The position numbers and the translations under genes were made by a program. Under the pieces are notes generated by a model. The model was not told where the DNA came from. It worked only from the letters and a program-made list of their open reading frames with translations, and ran no database searches. From Candidatus Moraniibacteriota bacterium (lineage in GTDB: Bacteria > Patescibacteriota > Minisyncoccia > Moranbacterales > GWC2-37-73), in NCBI GenBank assembly GCA_013336225.1, contig JAAXUC010000003.1, positions 73,564 to 115,200 of the forward strand: a stretch of DNA of 41,637 bases, read 5' to 3'. Positions 29,023 through 37,447 of the stretch are shown here, one piece after another. Position 1 is the stretch's first letter. Each line of letters opens with the position of its first letter.

Positions 29023-30972
29023 ATGTTTGGATTTGGATCACTTGAAATATTTAAGAAAAATGTTATCACAGAAAAACCAAATGGTGCTGCACCAGGAGGA
29101 TCTATTAAGCCAGATCAAGGTGTTTCAAGTAGTGTTCCATTTAAGGTGCCTGTGCATGTTTTGGATGAAGCTTATTTGGTGGAAAATGAATTGTTCGACA
29201 AGACAGTTATCGAAAAACAGGCAGAACCAGAGAGTAAATCTTTGGAAATCGTAACTGAACCCCCGCATAAGCTGGGAGATGTGAATAGTGGTGCAGAAAA
29301 TGGAACAGAAAAAAATAAGGAATTGATTGAAAAATCATTCGCAAATGTTTTCAGTAAAGATGCTAATAAAGGCGTGACGATATTTAGTCATAAAAAAGAT
29401 CGCGAAACTAAAATTGGAAATTATTTGAACAATGCCTTTTTTCCTGGAAACATCCTGTTTCTTTTGCAGGAAATGTTTTTGGAGCAGCATGGAGATGATG
29501 CTGATTTGAGTGCTGACAATATTACTGAACGTGTCAAAGAATTCTGTCTTGAAAATATGGAAAACGTTAAGTCTAATTCTGATGAGATGAAAAGTGCCAT
29601 CACAGCTGTTTGTAATAAAGGTAAGTTGCAAGAAAATGTCACGGCGGAAAAAGCCGAAGAAATTGATGAAAAGCTGAAATCAGACATTGATAGTGCTTGG
29701 GACGGTGTTTGTGATGCCTTTGAGGAACTTGGCAAGAAGAATAATGCAGACAGGGATAGTGGTCTTTACCTTAAAGAATCAATTGATTTTTTCAATGAGG
29801 AGGCTGCAAAGATTCAAGCATTATCTGCTGAGGTTAATGGTAGAATTAAACCCGATGGTTCAATTGCGAAATATGATGCCAATGTGCTGGATTTTTTCAA
29901 CAAGCATCTTGAAAAAATAAGCAAATTGCAAACAGAATATGAACAAAACAAGGCAAAGTTGAGAAAACCGGTACTGGAAAAAACTGGTCCAAATTTGGAA
30001 AATTGCAAAAAATTGGCTGCCAATATTTTTGACATTACTAAGCAAAACATTAAAAAAACTTATTTTGCAAGTAACTTGAAAACCAAGGAGGAATATTTGC
30101 AGGAATTTGATGAAATAAGGACTGATGGTTTGTCGCAAACAGATTTGGAAATTTTTCAAGCACTTAAGCTGGAAGCCGAAAAAGAACTTTCCAAGATTTT
30201 GGAAAAAAGAATAAAGGATCTCGATGAAGGACAAAAGGAGTTGAGTGCTGCAGAAATTGAGGCATTGGATCAGCAAAAGAAAAACGAGCTTGAGAAAGAA
30301 ATCAAAGATAAATTTGAAAAAGCTATTGAAAAAATAAGTCATATCAATCAGTCGGAGTTTGATTTCGAATATGATTCTTTCGCGGTGATAAAAAAACTTG
30401 ATTATGACTATACGGAAAAAATAAGAGAATATTTAGAGGCGAGTCACGAATTTTTGTTTGATCACATTGATGCGCATTCATCAGAGGAGCAGGATGCGTG
30501 GAACAAGCTAAATGTGGCTATGAACACCATCTTGAGCGATGTTAATACAAAAGAAATTATTGTTGTTGATGACAAAGTTACCTATGTTGTAGATAGAAGT
30601 ATTACGAAAGTTGAGAATTTGCAAAGAACACTGCATGTAAATAACAAGTCGGTAGATAACTTGACTGAACAGGAAAAAATCAAAAAAACAGAAGAAAAAA
30701 AACTGAAAGCGGGGCAAGCGAAAAATGAAAAGGAGAATATTGAAAAGCTGTATCAAGATGCAAATAAAGAGGCTCTCGGCATTCTTTCAATTGAATTGTT
30801 TCAGAGGTGGCAAGACGGGTATGTTGAGATTGCTTCGCAGAATAACCTAGGAAAAAAAGAAGTTAAGCAGCAGATGAAAGTTGACATAGAGAAAGCTTTT
30901 AGTTTGCATGGAAAAAAAGAAGGAAAAGAATTGGATAAAGTGGTACAATATGTAATAGATCAACTAAAATAA
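29023..30972 (+). CDS. Large helical hypothetical protein, first gene of the ATPase cluster
   Basis: A 649-residue soluble protein with no signal peptide and no membrane helix. Residues 1-110 are low-complexity with Pro/Gly/Ser/Glu (GAAPGGSIKPDQGVSSSVP), likely flexible. The rest is dominated by Glu/Lys-rich helices and coiled-coil stretches such as EKTEEKKLKAGQAKNEKENIE in spirit, with a run of KKNELEKEIKDKFEKAIEKI near residue 430. I recognise no catalytic motif. The next gene begins 9 nt after its stop, so they are co-translated. It could be a scaffold or a cargo protein of the system. The ATG has no SD. Confidence 0.75.
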   Translation: MFGFGSLEIFKKNVITEKPNGAAPGGSIKPDQGVSSSVPFKVPVHVLDEAYLVENELFDKTVIEKQAEPESKSLEIVTEPPHKLGDVNSGAENGTEKNKELIEKSFANVFSKDANKGVTIFSHKKDRETKIGNYLNNAFFPGNILFLLQEMFLEQHGDDADLSADNITERVKEFCLENMENVKSNSDEMKSAITAVCNKGKLQENVTAEKAEEIDEKLKSDIDSAWDGVCDAFEELGKKNNADRDSGLYLKESIDFFNEEAAKIQALSAEVNGRIKPDGSIAKYDANVLDFFNKHLEKISKLQTEYEQNKAKLRKPVLEKTGPNLENCKKLAANIFDITKQNIKKTYFASNLKTKEEYLQEFDEIRTDGLSQTDLEIFQALKLEAEKELSKILEKRIKDLDEGQKELSAAEIEALDQQKKNELEKEIKDKFEKAIEKISHINQSEFDFEYDSFAVIKKLDYDYTEKIREYLEASHEFLFDHIDAHSSEEQDAWNKLNVAMNTILSDVNTKEIIVVDDKVTYVVDRSITKVENLQRTLHVNNKSVDNLTEQEKIKKTEEKKLKAGQAKNEKENIEKLYQDANKEALGILSIELFQRWQDGYVEIASQNNLGKKEVKQQMKVDIEKAFSLHGKKEGKELDKVVQYVIDQLK

Positions 30973-30981
30973 AAAAATAAA

Positions 30982-33174
30982 ATGGCTGATCCAGTGATTT
31001 CAAATGTTAATATATTTCAAGCACAATCTGATGCAAATCATCAGCAGCTTCTTGCTGATGCCGCTATTGAGCGTGAACATGAAAGAACTGACAATAAGCG
31101 GGCTGAAATGATCAATGCCACTAAGGAGCGAGTGGAAAAAAACAAGAAAGAAAATGAAGATCTTAGGCGAAGTGATAGCATAATAAAGCGTGCTGGAGAA
31201 GAGCCAGAAAGACGTTTTCTTCAAGATGAAAAAACTGAGCAGCGACATGAGGATGAGAAAAAAGAAAGCCTGGACAGGAAAATAAAGACGATGGATGGGG
31301 ATTATCTAAAAGAATTAAAAAAAGATCTTGAACAACGCAGAAGTGTGTATGCCAGCATTAATCTGATGGATAGCGCCAAGCTGGCTGAAGTGCGCAAAAA
31401 TCTAAACAGTAAAAATGTTGAAGAATCAATTGCAATCAGAAATTCTCGCGATGAATATCAAAAAACATTGGACAGATATAAGGACGCAAAAATTGAGGAA
31501 CTCAAGAGCAAGGGGTTGTCTGGTGATGCTTTGAAAGTGGAAATGTCTGAATTGATACGACAGTTTGGATATATGGAAATTTTGGAAATGAATAATGCTC
31601 GCAATGATGCAAAAGCTGAATTGAACATGGGAGGCCATTTTGTGAAAAAATGCTGGGGTTATTTGGAAAAAACTGCCAATATATATAATAACCTGCCGAT
31701 GTGGCAAAAGCTTTTGTATGCTGGGGCTGGTGTTGCTGGTGGTATTTCTTTGACAACTGGCGCAGCTGCAACTGCTGGCGTGGCTGGTGCTGCTGGTCTT
31801 TTGGTGGGCGCAAAAAGAGTTTTTGGAAGTGTTATTGCTGGGGTTGGTACTGCCAAGGGCTTGGACACACTTCACCAGGCTAAGATGGAAAAATCTGTAA
31901 ATAAAGATGTGGAAAAAGTTATTGAAGGCATGGATAGGATGAAGCCTGATGATAGCACTGAAGACACCATCGAAAAAAGGTATGAGGCTATGCGTGCCGC
32001 CTTAGATATTAAGCTCGAAAATGTTGATGAGAATTTGAAAAGACACGAATTGATTTCTTTGTGTAATAAATTCATCGGAGTGAGTGTTGGAGTTTTTCTT
32101 GGTAGCGGGTATGCCGCAAAGGCTTTTGGTGGAGCTTTTAAAATGGTTTCTGAATACATCAGTCATGGCGGGAATGCTGCTGGCGACGCAACCAAGGGAA
32201 TTACTGGCAGCATCTTGAGAAGTACTCATATTAATGTGCCAACTATTGTTGAAGATTTGACAATCAAAGAAGGAAGTAATTTTTCAAAAACACTACTAAA
32301 AGAATTCAATAATCCTAATTCTGATGTGTATAAATATCATCCAGAATTGAAAGGAAGTAATCCGCAGGAACTCATAAAGAGGGTTTTGATGGACTTTAAA
32401 GATACTCATCCTGAGATGGAAGGAAATAATCCTGATTATGTTCTTGCTAATGCAAAAATTCATTTCAATCCAGCATCACTTCATGCTGAAATGGATGAAG
32501 GTAAATATGGTTGGTATGAAAATAATGTTAAAGATGCGCATAATGTGACTAATCATGCGCCGACTGCGCCAATTGAAACTTTATCAACTGGAAGTGTTGA
32601 CAATATTGAAGCTCCTGTTTCTGCTGCACCTGAAGTTGTAACTGGATTGAATGATAAGGTTGCTGATTTGCAAAATCAAGTGGATGCGCTGGAAAATCAT
32701 GATAATGTTGTTCGCGGAGAAGTCGTGGAGAGAATCATTGCGAATGAAGATAAAATTGTTGAGTTGGATAAGGCTTATGAGGGAGCAATGGATGATGTTT
32801 TTCATAACACCGAAGGTGATTCAGCTTGGACTAGATTGATTGAAAAATCTGGAGTGATTGACAGGGAGCGCACTGGGCTGAAGAAGGCACTTGAGAATAT
32901 TTTTGAATCAGATAAGAGCGCGGCTGATAATTTGCGTGAAATGCGCAAATTTATTGCTGGCTCAAATTCTGCAACTTGGAAAGGGATGGAAAATCTGAAA
33001 GTGAGTGAAGTTGTTGATGGTGATAATATTGATAAATTACCTAAACCAGGAAAGAATTTGGTAACAATTTTTCAGCAAGACAAAGCTACAGCTTTTCGTC
33101 CTAATGAAACAATGAAAGATTGGACTAGGCGAGTGATTGTGACAACACAACGCATGATGTCGCAGTCAAAATAA
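30982..33174 (+). CDS. Large membrane/coiled-coil hypothetical protein
   Basis: A 730-residue protein with three parts. Residues 1-210 are highly charged helices (EHERTDNKRAEMINATKERV..., DLEQRRSVYASIN), probably cytoplasmic coiled coil. Residues about 240-300 are Gly/Ala-rich and hydrophobic (AGAGVAGGISLTTGAAATAG), able to form one or two membrane helices; a second hydrophobic stretch is at about 367-390 (FIGVSVGVFLGSGYAAKAFG). The C-terminal 340 residues look soluble, with NPQELIKRVLMDFKDTHPEM and NPDYVLANAKIHFNP. These recall LysM-like wording, which I hold only as a hint. No known family. It is the likely membrane core of the cluster. Confidence 0.75.
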   Translation: MADPVISNVNIFQAQSDANHQQLLADAAIEREHERTDNKRAEMINATKERVEKNKKENEDLRRSDSIIKRAGEEPERRFLQDEKTEQRHEDEKKESLDRKIKTMDGDYLKELKKDLEQRRSVYASINLMDSAKLAEVRKNLNSKNVEESIAIRNSRDEYQKTLDRYKDAKIEELKSKGLSGDALKVEMSELIRQFGYMEILEMNNARNDAKAELNMGGHFVKKCWGYLEKTANIYNNLPMWQKLLYAGAGVAGGISLTTGAAATAGVAGAAGLLVGAKRVFGSVIAGVGTAKGLDTLHQAKMEKSVNKDVEKVIEGMDRMKPDDSTEDTIEKRYEAMRAALDIKLENVDENLKRHELISLCNKFIGVSVGVFLGSGYAAKAFGGAFKMVSEYISHGGNAAGDATKGITGSILRSTHINVPTIVEDLTIKEGSNFSKTLLKEFNNPNSDVYKYHPELKGSNPQELIKRVLMDFKDTHPEMEGNNPDYVLANAKIHFNPASLHAEMDEGKYGWYENNVKDAHNVTNHAPTAPIETLSTGSVDNIEAPVSAAPEVVTGLNDKVADLQNQVDALENHDNVVRGEVVERIIANEDKIVELDKAYEGAMDDVFHNTEGDSAWTRLIEKSGVIDRERTGLKKALENIFESDKSAADNLREMRKFIAGSNSATWKGMENLKVSEVVDGDNIDKLPKPGKNLVTIFQQDKATAFRPNETMKDWTRRVIVTTQRMMSQSK

Positions 33175-33203
33175 TTGAAATATAAAAAATAATATAAAAT
33201 AAT

Positions 33204-33521
33204 ATGACAGAGGAACATAATACTCAACAAGCAGATGCACTCAATCAGTTGATAAAAGACTTGGGAATCGACACGCTTTCTCAAGATAAGCAAAATGAAC
33301 TCATCATTAAGATGACGGAAGTTTTGCTTAAGCGGATTTTTCTGGAGACCATGGAAAAACTTGGAGAAAGTGGGCGCGAAGAATATGAGAAAATGTCAGA
33401 AGGAGAAGTTGAACCTCAGCAGGTGGAAGAATTTTTCAAGGAGAAAATCGCCAATTATGATGAAATGGTGCAGGGCATTATTGAAGAATTCAGAGGGGAA
33501 ATGGTGGCAGCGAATAAATAA
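33204..33521 (+). CDS. Small acidic helical protein
   Basis: A 105-residue protein, all-helical and acidic. It opens EEHNTQQADALNQLIKDLGI, then DKQNELIIKMTEVLLKRIFL and VEEFFKEKIANYDEMVQGII. The pattern (conserved LG-I-L, a DKQ/EKK helix, then an EEF/ANYDEM helix) is like small uncharacterised proteins common in CPR genomes, possibly DUF5663-type, though I am not sure. It lies 29 nt after the 730-residue gene and 18 nt before the next, in a clear operon. A chaperone- or adaptor-like role for the ATPase is conceivable. Confidence 0.75.
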   Translation: MTEEHNTQQADALNQLIKDLGIDTLSQDKQNELIIKMTEVLLKRIFLETMEKLGESGREEYEKMSEGEVEPQQVEEFFKEKIANYDEMVQGIIEEFRGEMVAANK

Positions 33522-33539
33522 TTTTCAATTTAAAATTTT

Positions 33540-33971
33540 ATGAAAAGTAATCTAGAGCCGATTGAAGAAAGCGATTTGGATTTGGAGGGAAAAATCAGGG
33601 GAACTGAAAGTGGAGTAAGTGTTGAGAGAGCAACGCCATTTGCGGACGTGGAAAAAGAAATTCCTCAAGAAATTTCTGCAGCCGAAAAAGACGATTCTTA
33701 TGGAAAAATTCTGAGTAAAGTTCAAACAGTTGCAGCTGATGTTGATCAGAATGTTGTCGCTGTGGATGCGCAACTTGGATCAGTCATGATGGATGCTGAG
33801 TCCCAGGTGCAGCACTTGGTTGACATTGCCAGCATGAAAGGGGTGGTGCACGCTGTGAAAGTTGCGCAGCATATGCAGGACAACTATATTTTAGACACTT
33901 TTCATGACCGCATGCTTTCGGAAGAATTGCATGATGCCTTGGTGGCAAAGGGGATGATTAAGGAGATCTAA
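33540..33971 (+). CDS. Acidic hypothetical protein of the ATPase cluster
   Basis: A 143-residue soluble protein. The first 60 residues are acidic and low-complexity (IEESDLDLEGKIRGTESGVS). The rest is probably helical, with SKVQTVAADVDQNVVAVDAQ, MMDAESQVQHLVDIASMKGV and VAQHMQDNYILDTFHDRMLS. The last part is like a helical-bundle binding module. No family recognised. It is the fourth gene of the cluster and is separated from the ATPase gene by a 177-nt palindromic region. Confidence 0.7.
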   Translation: MKSNLEPIEESDLDLEGKIRGTESGVSVERATPFADVEKEIPQEISAAEKDDSYGKILSKVQTVAADVDQNVVAVDAQLGSVMMDAESQVQHLVDIASMKGVVHAVKVAQHMQDNYILDTFHDRMLSEELHDALVAKGMIKEI

Positions 33972-33972
33972 A

Positions 33973-34103
33973 TAATTTGAAATTTACAATTTGAAATTTG
34001 AAATAAATTTGCCATTTGGTAAATAGGAGTGTGGTTTGTGATTTTATTATTTTGAAATTTAAAAATTGATTAAAAATTGTAAATTTCAAATTAAAAATTT
34101 AAA
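33973..34103 (+). repeat. AT-rich palindrome inside the ATPase cluster
   Basis: AATTTGAAATTTACAATTTG near 33975 is matched in reverse complement by AAATTGTAAATTTCAAATT near 34074-34092, around a loop with TTTGGTAAATAGGAGTGTGG. It would separate the ATPase gene from the upstream genes in RNA. Confidence 0.6.
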
Positions 34104-34148
34104 GTCAGCTTTTAATATAAATACAAAAAAATAAAAAGTATAATATAA

Positions 34149-36629
34149 ATGAATGAAATTGATCTAAACCTATTCCTCCTGCCTTTGATGTGGATTTTCG
34201 TCACGCTTACTTTGCTTAGTGGGATTTTTTTAGTGGTGCGCAGTTTTCTCAATTATCGTGCTCAGATCAATCGTTCAATGAACATGGATTTGGAAATTGT
34301 GCGAGTGACCAAGATTCTCAAGGAAAAAGGCGAACGCACTGGCGAAGGTGAGGCATGGAAGGAAGAGATTGGAGCTATGGAGCAGTTGCTCACGACACTT
34401 TCCAATATCAAAGAAAAAAAATCAATCATTGGACATTTTTTGTATAGCGAACCATATATTGCATTGGAAATTGCCAATCCGGCTGGCTGTGAAGAAATCT
34501 TTTTCTATTTGGCCGTGCCAAAAAAATTCCGAGACAGTATTGAGAAGCAAGTGCATTCATATTTTCCCAATGCATCTATTGAAAAAGTCACTGATTATAC
34601 AGTTTTTTCTCCAGGCAGCTTCACCGCTGCAGCTTCATTGGGACTTAAGCATAGCCACGCCTTGCCAGTTCTGACCTATGAAAATATTGATGTTGACCCA
34701 CTGAATGAAATTTCAAATGCACTTAGTAAATTGCAGACTGAAAAAGAAGGCGCAGCCATTCAAATCATTTTGCGTCCAGCTGGCAAAAATTGGCGAAAAC
34801 TGGGTCGCGACATTGCACATAAGATGCAACAAGGCAAACGGTTGAAGGATGCACATTCCAGTTCTTTTGCGATGGATCTTGGAAAAGGTGTGGTGCAAGT
34901 GATGCGAAACAAGCCCAGTGAACAGATCATGAGTAGGGAGGCTGTGCAACTCACGCCAGAAGAGCAGGAATTAGTGAAAAGAATTGAAGCAAAATCTGGC
35001 AAAGCTGGCTTTATGGCCAATGTGCGCTTGGTTGTTTCAGCAGAAACTCAACAACGCGCAGATGAAGTGTTGGCACATATGGAAAATTCTTTTGCCCAAT
35101 TTGAAAATCATGATGTGAATCATTTCATTGTGCAAAAAAGAATGAAATCCCAGAAAATTGCTTTTGACTATATTTTCAGAAATTTTGATGAAGAACATGC
35201 GGTCATTTTGTCTACTGAAGAAATTGCGAGCATTTTTCATTTTCCAATTTCCACCACTGAAACTCCGAAAATCAAATGGCAAAAAGCTGGGGCTGCGCCG
35301 CCGCCGCTCAATATTCCTAAGGAAGGACTCACTCTCGGATTCAATGATTATCGCGGTGCCAAAACTGAAATCAGAATGTCTGATGCTGACAGACGAAGAC
35401 ATCTCTATGCGATTGGACAAACTGGAACTGGAAAGACAGCCTTCTTGCAAGAACTTGCCAAGCAAGATGCTCGCGCTGGCAAAGGTTTTTGTTTCATCGA
35501 TCCACATGGCGATGCAATTGAAGACATTTTGACTGCCATTCCAAAAGAGCGTGCAGAAGATGTGATTGTGTTTGATCCATCTGACATGGAACGTCCATTT
35601 GGTCTTAATATGTTGGAATATGATCCAGCGCATCCTGAGCAAAAAACTTTCGTGATCAACGAAATGATTGGAATTTTTGATCAATTGTATGATTTGAAAG
35701 CCACTGGTGGTCCAATGTTTGAACAATATGTCCGAAATGCGATGCTCCTTATTATGGAAGATCCGGAATCCGGATCAACCTTGATGGAAATTTCCAAAGT
35801 TTTGGCTGACGAAGATTTCCGCAGAATGAAACTTTCCAAATGCAACAATCCTGTCGTGATGGATTTCTGGACCAAAGAAGCTGAGAAAGCTGGTGGGGAA
35901 GCAGCATTGGCAAACATGGTTCCATACATCACTTCCAAGCTCACGACTTTCATTTCCAACGACATGATGCGTCCGATCATTGCACAACAAAAAAGCACCA
36001 TCAATTTTCGCGAGATCATGGATGATGGCAAGATTTTGTTGGTGAAACTTTCCAAGGGAAAAATTGGTGAGATTAATGCGCATTTGTTGGGCATGGTGAT
36101 TGTGGGCAAGATTTTGATGAGCGCTTTGGGGCGCGGAGACACGCCCGAAGATGAGCGTCGCGATTTCTATCTCTATTTGGATGAATTTCAAAACGTGACG
36201 ACCAATTCAATTTCGCAAATTCTTTCTGAGGCGCGAAAATATCGCTTGTGTCTCAACATTGCACATCAATTCATTGGGCAACTCAGCGAAGACATCTCCA
36301 AAGCTGTGTTTGGAAATGTGGGTTCGATGGTGGTTTTGCGAGTTGGTCCTGAGGATGCAGAATTTTTGGAAAAACAACTGGCTCCAGTTTTCACTGCCAA
36401 TGATTTGGTGAACGTGGACAACTACAATGGATTTGCAAAAATTTTGATCAATGGAGAACTTTCCAAACCTTTCAGTCTCAAAACTAATGCTCCGACGAAA
36501 GGCAACCAGGAAGCTGCCAATTATCTCAAAGAACTCTCACGCCTCAAATATGGACGCGACAGCGCCATTGTGAACCGTGAAATCATGCAAAGAGCGCAAT
36601 TCGCACGAAGTGTGATGAAGGAAATGTAA
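34149..36629 (+). CDS. Membrane-anchored VirD4/TraG-like AAA+ ATPase
   Basis: An 826-residue ATPase of the VirD4/TraG/HerA group, which pumps DNA or protein across membranes. Residues about 10-33 form one membrane helix (LLPLMWIFVTLTLLSGIFL). A 380-residue middle region is unlike conjugation coupling proteins. Walker A is GQTGTGKT (residues 423-430), followed by GFCFIDPHGDAIEDIL and DVIVFDPSDMERPFGLNMLE. Walker B is LYLDEFQN (675-682), followed by ILSEARKYRLCLNIAHQFIGQL, the TraG/TraD 'TraM-recognition' region. It ends with NGELSKPFSLKTNAP. No relaxase, VirB4 or pilin gene is in the window, so its partners may be the four upstream genes. Confidence 0.92.
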   Translation: MNEIDLNLFLLPLMWIFVTLTLLSGIFLVVRSFLNYRAQINRSMNMDLEIVRVTKILKEKGERTGEGEAWKEEIGAMEQLLTTLSNIKEKKSIIGHFLYSEPYIALEIANPAGCEEIFFYLAVPKKFRDSIEKQVHSYFPNASIEKVTDYTVFSPGSFTAAASLGLKHSHALPVLTYENIDVDPLNEISNALSKLQTEKEGAAIQIILRPAGKNWRKLGRDIAHKMQQGKRLKDAHSSSFAMDLGKGVVQVMRNKPSEQIMSREAVQLTPEEQELVKRIEAKSGKAGFMANVRLVVSAETQQRADEVLAHMENSFAQFENHDVNHFIVQKRMKSQKIAFDYIFRNFDEEHAVILSTEEIASIFHFPISTTETPKIKWQKAGAAPPPLNIPKEGLTLGFNDYRGAKTEIRMSDADRRRHLYAIGQTGTGKTAFLQELAKQDARAGKGFCFIDPHGDAIEDILTAIPKERAEDVIVFDPSDMERPFGLNMLEYDPAHPEQKTFVINEMIGIFDQLYDLKATGGPMFEQYVRNAMLLIMEDPESGSTLMEISKVLADEDFRRMKLSKCNNPVVMDFWTKEAEKAGGEAALANMVPYITSKLTTFISNDMMRPIIAQQKSTINFREIMDDGKILLVKLSKGKIGEINAHLLGMVIVGKILMSALGRGDTPEDERRDFYLYLDEFQNVTTNSISQILSEARKYRLCLNIAHQFIGQLSEDISKAVFGNVGSMVVLRVGPEDAEFLEKQLAPVFTANDLVNVDNYNGFAKILINGELSKPFSLKTNAPTKGNQEAANYLKELSRLKYGRDSAIVNREIMQRAQFARSVMKEM

Positions 36630-36672
36630 ATCCCACAAATCTACAAATTAGCTACAAATCTACAAATAATTC

Positions 36673-36755
36673 GTCATTCTGAGCGAAGCGAAGAATCCTG
36701 TGATATTAAAATTTGTGATATTTATCTAGAGATCTTTCATTGCATTCAGGATGAC
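36673..36755. repeat. Imperfect palindrome with the GTCATTCTGAGCGAAG word
   Basis: GTCATTCTGAGCGAAGCGAAG on the left pairs with a diverged right arm ending CATTCAGGATGAC (36743-36755), which keeps ends but has lost the middle. This type of palindrome is known from many bacterial genomes as a dispersed repeat. Here only one copy is present. Confidence 0.65.
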
Positions 36756-36780
36756 TGTGTGCACAAAATGCATACATCTA

Positions 36781-36806
36781 AAAACGGCTAATAGTAGCCG
36801 TTTTTT
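36781..36806 (+). terminator. Rho-independent terminator after the ATPase cluster
   Basis: AAAACGGCTA-ATAG-TAGCCGTTTTTT, ten pairs with T tract. It lies about 150 nt after the ATPase stop. Confidence 0.88.
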
Positions 36807-36815
36807 GGTGCACTA

Positions 36816-36844
36816 TTGACATTTGGCTGATTTAGGTGTATACT
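36816..36844 (+). promoter_or_regulatory. Consensus promoter of the 36906 gene
   Basis: TTGACA (36816-36821), 17 nt, TATACT (36839-36844), directly after the terminator. Confidence 0.7.
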
Positions 36845-36905
36845 ATTAAATTGTAATGAATTAAATAAATTTAGCAACATATTCTTTAAAAAAAGGAGAA
36901 GGAAG

Positions 36906-37280
36906 ATGAGAAAAAACAATATGAAGATTATTGGAGGGTTAAGTTTGCTTGCTCTTGGTGCATTTAGTACGTTCATGCTTTTTGTAACATCGAATTATTT
37001 ATTTGTACTTGCAATTATTATTAGTTTCCTCTTATCGGGGTTGTATTTTGGATCAATTGTGGATTCAGACAAATGTATGGTTTTGGATGTAAGAGAATTG
37101 CCTGATAATACTTACACAGTTCTCGGTAATATTGGAGACACGCATATCTTGAGGTGCGTGAATGAGAAAGGATGTGTTGTGAAATATGCCACGGAAAATT
37201 TGCTCTATGGGATGTTGATGCCAGATGATTGCAGAGTTGGGACATCATTCCGTAAGATAGGCAAAATGCTTGTTCCTTAA
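36906..37280 (+). CDS. Small hypothetical membrane protein
   Basis: A 124-residue protein with two adjacent membrane helices (about 8-28 and 30-50; IIGGLSLLALGAFSTFMLFV, LFVLAIIISFLLSGLYFG). A soluble C-terminal domain of about 70 residues follows, rich in strands (MVLDVRELPDNTYTVLGN, THILRCVNEKGCVVKYAT). The domain size and pattern resemble a small beta-barrel such as an NfeD/OB-type module, a weak likeness. The start is set by AAAAAAAGGAGAAGG before the ATG. It is another stand-alone cassette with its own promoter and terminator. Confidence 0.75.
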   Translation: MRKNNMKIIGGLSLLALGAFSTFMLFVTSNYLFVLAIIISFLLSGLYFGSIVDSDKCMVLDVRELPDNTYTVLGNIGDTHILRCVNEKGCVVKYATENLLYGMLMPDDCRVGTSFRKIGKMLVP

Positions 37281-37301
37281 TTTTTCTATCTCTCAAAAAA
37301 C

Positions 37302-37338
37302 AAACCACCGCGTTCCAAATGGAATGTGGTGGTTTTTT
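37302..37338 (+). terminator. Rho-independent terminator of the 36906 gene
   Basis: AAACCACC (37302-37309) pairs with GGTGGTTT (37328-37335), with inner TTCCA/TGGAA and a T tract. Confidence 0.9.
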
Positions 37339-37392
37339 CTTTGGCAACATATGAATATTTTTTACCATTCTACTTCATGTGGTAAAAAAGAA

Positions 37393-37414
37393 AAAAACCA
37401 CGGAGAGGTGGTTT
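37393..37414 (-). terminator. Terminator of the minus-strand 37448-40150 gene
   Basis: AAAACCAC-GGAGAG-GTGGTTTT. On the minus strand it reads into TTTTTTTCTTTTTT. It resembles the adjacent 37302 hairpin, which has the same CCACC/GGTGG pair. Confidence 0.85.
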
Positions 37415-37447
37415 TCTTAAGGATTATTAAATGTTGGATTGTGCGAA

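Noticed and set aside
34149-36629. Integrated conjugative element or plasmid
   Set aside because: There is a TraG-like ATPase, but no relaxase, integrase, att repeats or tRNA boundary in the window.
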